Source: Burkholderiales bacterium RIFOXYD12_FULL_59_19 (lineage in GTDB: Bacteria > Pseudomonadota > Gammaproteobacteria > Burkholderiales > Burkholderiaceae_C). Taken from it: 64,000 bases of DNA. The stretch lies in contig MESQ01000091.1 in the NCBI GenBank assembly GCA_001771065.1, positions 1 to 64,000 of the forward strand, given 5' to 3'. Shown here one piece after another: positions 61,685 to 64,000 of the stretch. The notes beneath the pieces are model-generated. The model worked only from the letters and a program-made list of their open reading frames with translations, ran no database searches and was not told where the DNA came from. How positions within the stretch are numbered: position 1 is the first letter of the stretch; each line of letters opens with the position of its first letter. Both the position numbers and the translations under genes were made by a program.

Positions 61685-61771
61685 ACCCTGCCATTCACTG
61701 TCTGGCTTAGCCTCAAGCAAAATCGGCTGGTCATTCACATTTTTTACTCAAGTCCCTCAAACTGTAAACTC

Positions 61772-62215
61772 ATGAAAAACCTTCTTCCCCTCACCCTTCT
61801 GGCCGCCGCCCTGTCTTTTGCCACCGCCAGCCACGCTGCCGACGCCACGCTGGAGGCAGCGGCCAAGGAAACCGGCGCCGTGGTCACCGCCAGCGGCCTG
61901 GTCTACAAGTCAGTCAAGGACGGCACTGGCGCCAGCCCCAAAGCCAGTGACACGGTCAAGGTCAACTACCGTGGTACCTTTCCTGACGGCAAAGAATTCG
62001 ACAGCTCCTACAAGCGCAACAAGGCGATTGAATTCCCGCTGGGTAACGTCATCCCCTGCTGGACCGAAGGTGTGCAACGCATGAAGGTTGGCGGCAAGGC
62101 CAAGCTGACCTGCCCTGCAGCCATCGCTTACGGCTCACGCGGCGCGGGTGGTGTGATTCCGCCCAACGCGACGCTGTTGTTTGAAGTCGAATTGCTGGGG
62201 ATCAACGGCAAGTAG
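61772..62215 (+). CDS. FKBP-type peptidyl-prolyl cis-trans isomerase, exported
   Basis: 147 residues with a signal peptide (MKNLLPLTLLAAALSFATASHA) and one FKBP domain: VKVNYRGTFPDGKEFDSSYKRNKAIEFPLGNVIPCWTEGVQRMKVGGKAKLTCPAAIAYGSRGAGGVIPPNATLLFEVELLGI. It folds proline-containing proteins in the periplasm. The stop TAG is part of a REP-type head (GTAG). Confidence 0.92.
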   Translation: MKNLLPLTLLAAALSFATASHAADATLEAAAKETGAVVTASGLVYKSVKDGTGASPKASDTVKVNYRGTFPDGKEFDSSYKRNKAIEFPLGNVIPCWTEGVQRMKVGGKAKLTCPAAIAYGSRGAGGVIPPNATLLFEVELLGINGK

Positions 62216-62286
62216 TCCGGATGCCAATCCGGGGGGCTTGGCAGGGCCTGCCGTTCCCGGATTGCGCTGCGCTTCATCCGGGCTAC
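62212..62286. repeat. inverted pair of GTAG-type REP elements, CCGGAT family
   Basis: The plus-strand head GTAG (62212-62215) leads into TCCGGATGCCAATCCGG; an opposite element at 62256-62286 has arms CCCGGAT/ATCCGGG with GCGCTGCGC inside and head GTAG on the minus strand. A close copy of the latter is at 63738-63768. The first TAG is the FKBP stop codon. Confidence 0.85.
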
Positions 62287-62316
62287 CGGTCAGACTTGAA
62301 ATCTGCGCACTCAGCC

Positions 62317-62395
62317 CCATTTTCAACAGTGAGGCTTCGCAGCCACGGGGGCTGCGGGCCGCTCACCCAAGACACTGTTGAAGAAGGAGAATCTC
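62317..62395 (+). promoter_or_regulatory. candidate RNA thermometer in the hsp20 leader
   Basis: TTTTCAACAGTG (62320-62331) pairs with CACTGTTGAAGA (62373-62384), extending to CC (62317-62318) with GG (62386-62387). The second strand runs into the Shine-Dalgarno AAGGAG (62384-62389), hiding part of it. An inner hairpin GCAGCC/GGCTGC (62339-62355) sits in the loop. No U run follows, so it is not a terminator. This is the layout of heat-opened leaders of small heat-shock genes. Confidence 0.6.
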
Positions 62396-62827
62396 ATGAA
62401 TGCACTGATGACACGCGGCGGTCTGTTTGACGACTTTTTTCGCGATGTGGCGCCTGGCTTTTACATCAAACCCCTGCATGGCGACGCCCTGCCGACGCCG
62501 GCACAGATCAAGGTGGATGTGAAGGAAAGCGGTGACGCTTACACCGTGCAAGCCGAAATTCCGGGTGTGCCCAAAGAAGACATCCAGGTGGCCGTGGACG
62601 GTAATGTGGTGAGCCTGCGCGCCGAAATCAAGCAGCAGGACAGCACCAGCCCGGACGCAAAAACCCTGCGTAGCGAACGTTATTACGGTGCCGTGTCGCG
62701 CAGTTTCCAACTGGCCACTGACATTGACCAGACCCAGGCCAAGGCCAAATACGACAACGGCGTGCTCACCCTCACGCTGCCCAAAAAGCAGGCCCTGAGC
62801 GGCGCACAACGCCTGACCATCGATTAA
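62396..62827 (+). CDS. small heat-shock protein, Hsp20 family
   Basis: 143 residues. The alpha-crystallin domain runs from about residue 40: IKVDVKESGDAYTVQAEIPGVPKEDIQVAVDGNVVSLRAE to NGVLTLTLPKKQ, with the late A-x-x-x-n-GVL motif. The N-terminal arm includes GGLFDDFFRDVAPGF. It is an ATP-independent holdase. ATG at 62396 behind AAGGAG; an in-frame TTG at 62378 lies within the leader structure. Confidence 0.93.
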   Translation: MNALMTRGGLFDDFFRDVAPGFYIKPLHGDALPTPAQIKVDVKESGDAYTVQAEIPGVPKEDIQVAVDGNVVSLRAEIKQQDSTSPDAKTLRSERYYGAVSRSFQLATDIDQTQAKAKYDNGVLTLTLPKKQALSGAQRLTID

Positions 62828-62850
62828 ATTAGCTCAACCTACGCATGACT

Positions 62851-62886
62851 GGCCAGCGCCCCACCCGGGTGCTGGCCTTCTTTTTT
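62851..62886. terminator. bidirectional terminator between hsp20 and terC
   Basis: GGCCAGC and GCTGGCC arms with an inner CCC/GGG, then TTCTTTTTT on the plus strand. It lies between convergent genes and overlaps the terC stop. Confidence 0.8.
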
Positions 62887-63634
62887 AAGCGCCTGTATTT
62901 TGAGCGGCTACACGCTTGGTACGCGCCCGGATGTTGAGGGACTCAACCCCAAGTGAAAACAACATGGCCACGTAGACATAGGCTTTCGGCACATGGACGT
63001 CAAACGCTTCGGCCACCAGCAGCGTGCCCACCATGGTCAGAAAAGCCAGCGCCAGCACCTTGATGGACGGATGCCGGTCGACAAACTCGCCAATCGGTTT
63101 GGCGGCAAACATCATGACAGCAACCGACGCCACCACGGCGGCCACCATCACGCCAATCTGGTCCACCATGCCCACCGCCGTGATCACCGAGTCCAGTGAA
63201 AAAACGATGTCGACAATGCCAATTTGCACAATCGTTCCCCAAAACAAGGTGGCGCCGGTTTTAACGGCCTCAACACCGGCACTGACCTCCTTGGGCTGGT
63301 GCGCTTCGACTTCCAGAAAAATCTCGTGACTGGCTTTGTAAAGCAAAAACAGGCCCCCACCCAGCAAGATCAGGTCGCGCCCACTGATCTCCTGCCCCAG
63401 CACGGTCAGCAGCGGATCAGTCAGCGTCATGACCCAGGCCAGGCTGAACAGCAGCGCAATGCGCGAAAACATGGCAAAACCCAAGCCCAGACGGCGCGCC
63501 AGGTCCCGCTTGTCAGCCGGCAAACGCCCAACCAGGATGCTGATGAAAATGATGTTGTCAATGCCCAGCACGATTTCCAGCGCTGCAAGCATGAAGAAGG
63601 CGATCCAGATATTCGGGTCGGTCAAAAATTCCAT
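62885..63634 (-). CDS. TerC-family integral membrane protein
   Basis: 249 residues with about seven membrane segments. ALEIVLGIDNIIFISILVGRLP is the TerC signature, and VFSLDSVITAVGMVDQIGVM a second acidic-membrane motif; these Asp residues bind metal in related manganese exporters. ATG at 63634 (MEFLTDPNIWIAFFMLAALE) is the family start; longer in-frame starts add unrelated residues. Confidence 0.9.
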   Translation of the reverse strand: MEFLTDPNIWIAFFMLAALEIVLGIDNIIFISILVGRLPADKRDLARRLGLGFAMFSRIALLFSLAWVMTLTDPLLTVLGQEISGRDLILLGGGLFLLYKASHEIFLEVEAHQPKEVSAGVEAVKTGATLFWGTIVQIGIVDIVFSLDSVITAVGMVDQIGVMVAAVVASVAVMMFAAKPIGEFVDRHPSIKVLALAFLTMVGTLLVAEAFDVHVPKAYVYVAMLFSLGVESLNIRARTKRVAAQNTGA

Positions 63635-63737
63635 GGTCGGCTCACACAATATAAAGCAGCGCAGTTTAATGACCAACGCGCGACCACCCGGCGCTGCGGC
63701 TGACGAAGCCACAGCGTTATCAAGGCTTCTGACGCGA

Positions 63738-63768
63738 CCCGGATTGCGCTTCGCTTCATCCGGGCTAC
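63738..63768. repeat. GTAG-type REP element, CCGGAT family
   Basis: Arms CCCGGAT and ATCCGGG with GCGCTTCGC inside and the head GTAG on the minus strand (63768 down to 63765). Same family as 62256-62286, with one differing base in the loop part. The TAG is the stop codon of the oxidase gene. Confidence 0.85.
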
Positions 63769-64000
63769 TTGAAAATCTTGCCCGGATTCATGAGCATGTC
63801 GGGGTCCAGCGCCTGCTTGATGGCACGCATCATGGCAATGGCACCGGCACCGGCCTCTTGCACCAGAAAGTCCATCTTGTGCAGGCCCACGCCGTGTTCG
63901 CCGGTGCAGGTGCCGCCCAGTTTGAGCGCGCGCTGCACCAGCTGGCTGTTGAGCTGCTCGGCCGTGGCCCGCTCGGTGGCTGAGTCCGGGTCGATCAGGT
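63765..64000 (-). CDS. FAD-linked oxidase (GlcD/D-lactate dehydrogenase type), C-terminal end only
   Basis: The visible 78 codons read LKLGGTCTGEHGVGLHKMDFL then MMRAIKQALDPDMLMNPGKIFK and stop. GGT-x-x-GEHG-x-G and P-x-x-x-x-NPGK are the end signatures of FAD-binding oxidase domain proteins that oxidise 2-hydroxy acids. The gene continues beyond the window. Confidence 0.88.
   Translation of the reverse strand, partial: LIDPDSATERATAEQLNSQLVQRALKLGGTCTGEHGVGLHKMDFLVQEAGAGAIAMMRAIKQALDPDMLMNPGKIFK

Noticed and set aside
62317-62387. Rho-independent terminator after the FKBP gene
   Set aside because: The stem is not followed by a U run and its second strand runs into the hsp20 ribosome binding site, so a translational role is more likely.

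Overview
The window reads as chromosomal DNA of a betaproteobacterium of the Comamonadaceae, Rhodoferax/Polaromonas-like. This rests on family style: GC-rich coding with many long antisense frames, a small H-NS-type protein ending in the YRGPNGELWSGRG block, a PhaF-type phasin, liv-type transporters paired with acyl-CoA ligases, and a TAXI-TRAP system. No search was run, so the genus is an inference.

Layout. (1) 1-3056: a tRNA-Ala(CGC), argB and a CapD/WbpM-type dehydratase. (2) 3121-29363: one surface-polysaccharide (O-antigen or capsule) locus, all on the minus strand, read from high to low coordinates. It starts with a Wzz-type chain-length regulator. Next is a full legionaminic-acid set (LegB, LegC, a NeuD-type acetyltransferase, LegI, LegG, LegX, LegF) containing an amidotransferase trio (WbpG/PseA type, HisF, HisH). 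That trio is known elsewhere for turning an acetamido group into an acetamidino group. Then come three Gfo/Idh oxidoreductases, an SDR, an SGNH hydrolase, Wzx, a probable glycosyltransferase, a Wzy-like polymerase, the UDP-L-FucNAc genes fnlA-fnlB-fnlC, a WbuB-like transferase, a UDP-sugar dehydrogenase and the initiating phosphoglycosyl transferase. The likely repeat unit holds an amidinated nonulosonic acid and L-FucNAc on a 6-deoxy amino sugar.

(3) 29480-41277: neutral-lipid and granule metabolism. A two-domain fatty acyl-CoA reductase, a phasin, a patatin-type lipase, a TetR regulator, a wax ester synthase/DGAT, an acyl-CoA-binding protein and a PHA-system protein lie together. A broken second copy of the reductase 3' end sits about 2.5 kb away, with a hipBA toxin-antitoxin pair between the two copies. 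(4) 41278-50897: a minus-strand cluster of acyl-CoA ligase, livGHMKF-type importer and phenylacetate-CoA-ligase-like protein, faced by a divergent Crp/Fnr-family gene with a palindrome between them. (5) 50971-58613: pseudouridine synthase, alpha/beta hydrolase, TAXI-TRAP transporter and htpG. (6) 58690-60353: a small foreign-looking patch with a DapF-like gene lacking one catalytic cysteine, abutting a decapitated higB and an intact higA. (7) 60449-64000: a DUF4143 ATPase, FKBP isomerase, a small heat-shock gene with a possible RNA thermometer, terC and the end of an FAD-linked oxidase.

Small repeats matter here. GTAG-headed palindromes of the REP type sit at gene 3' ends and in five cases contain the stop codon itself. 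A 58-bp and a 60-bp tandem hairpin repeat fill the two gaps around livH.
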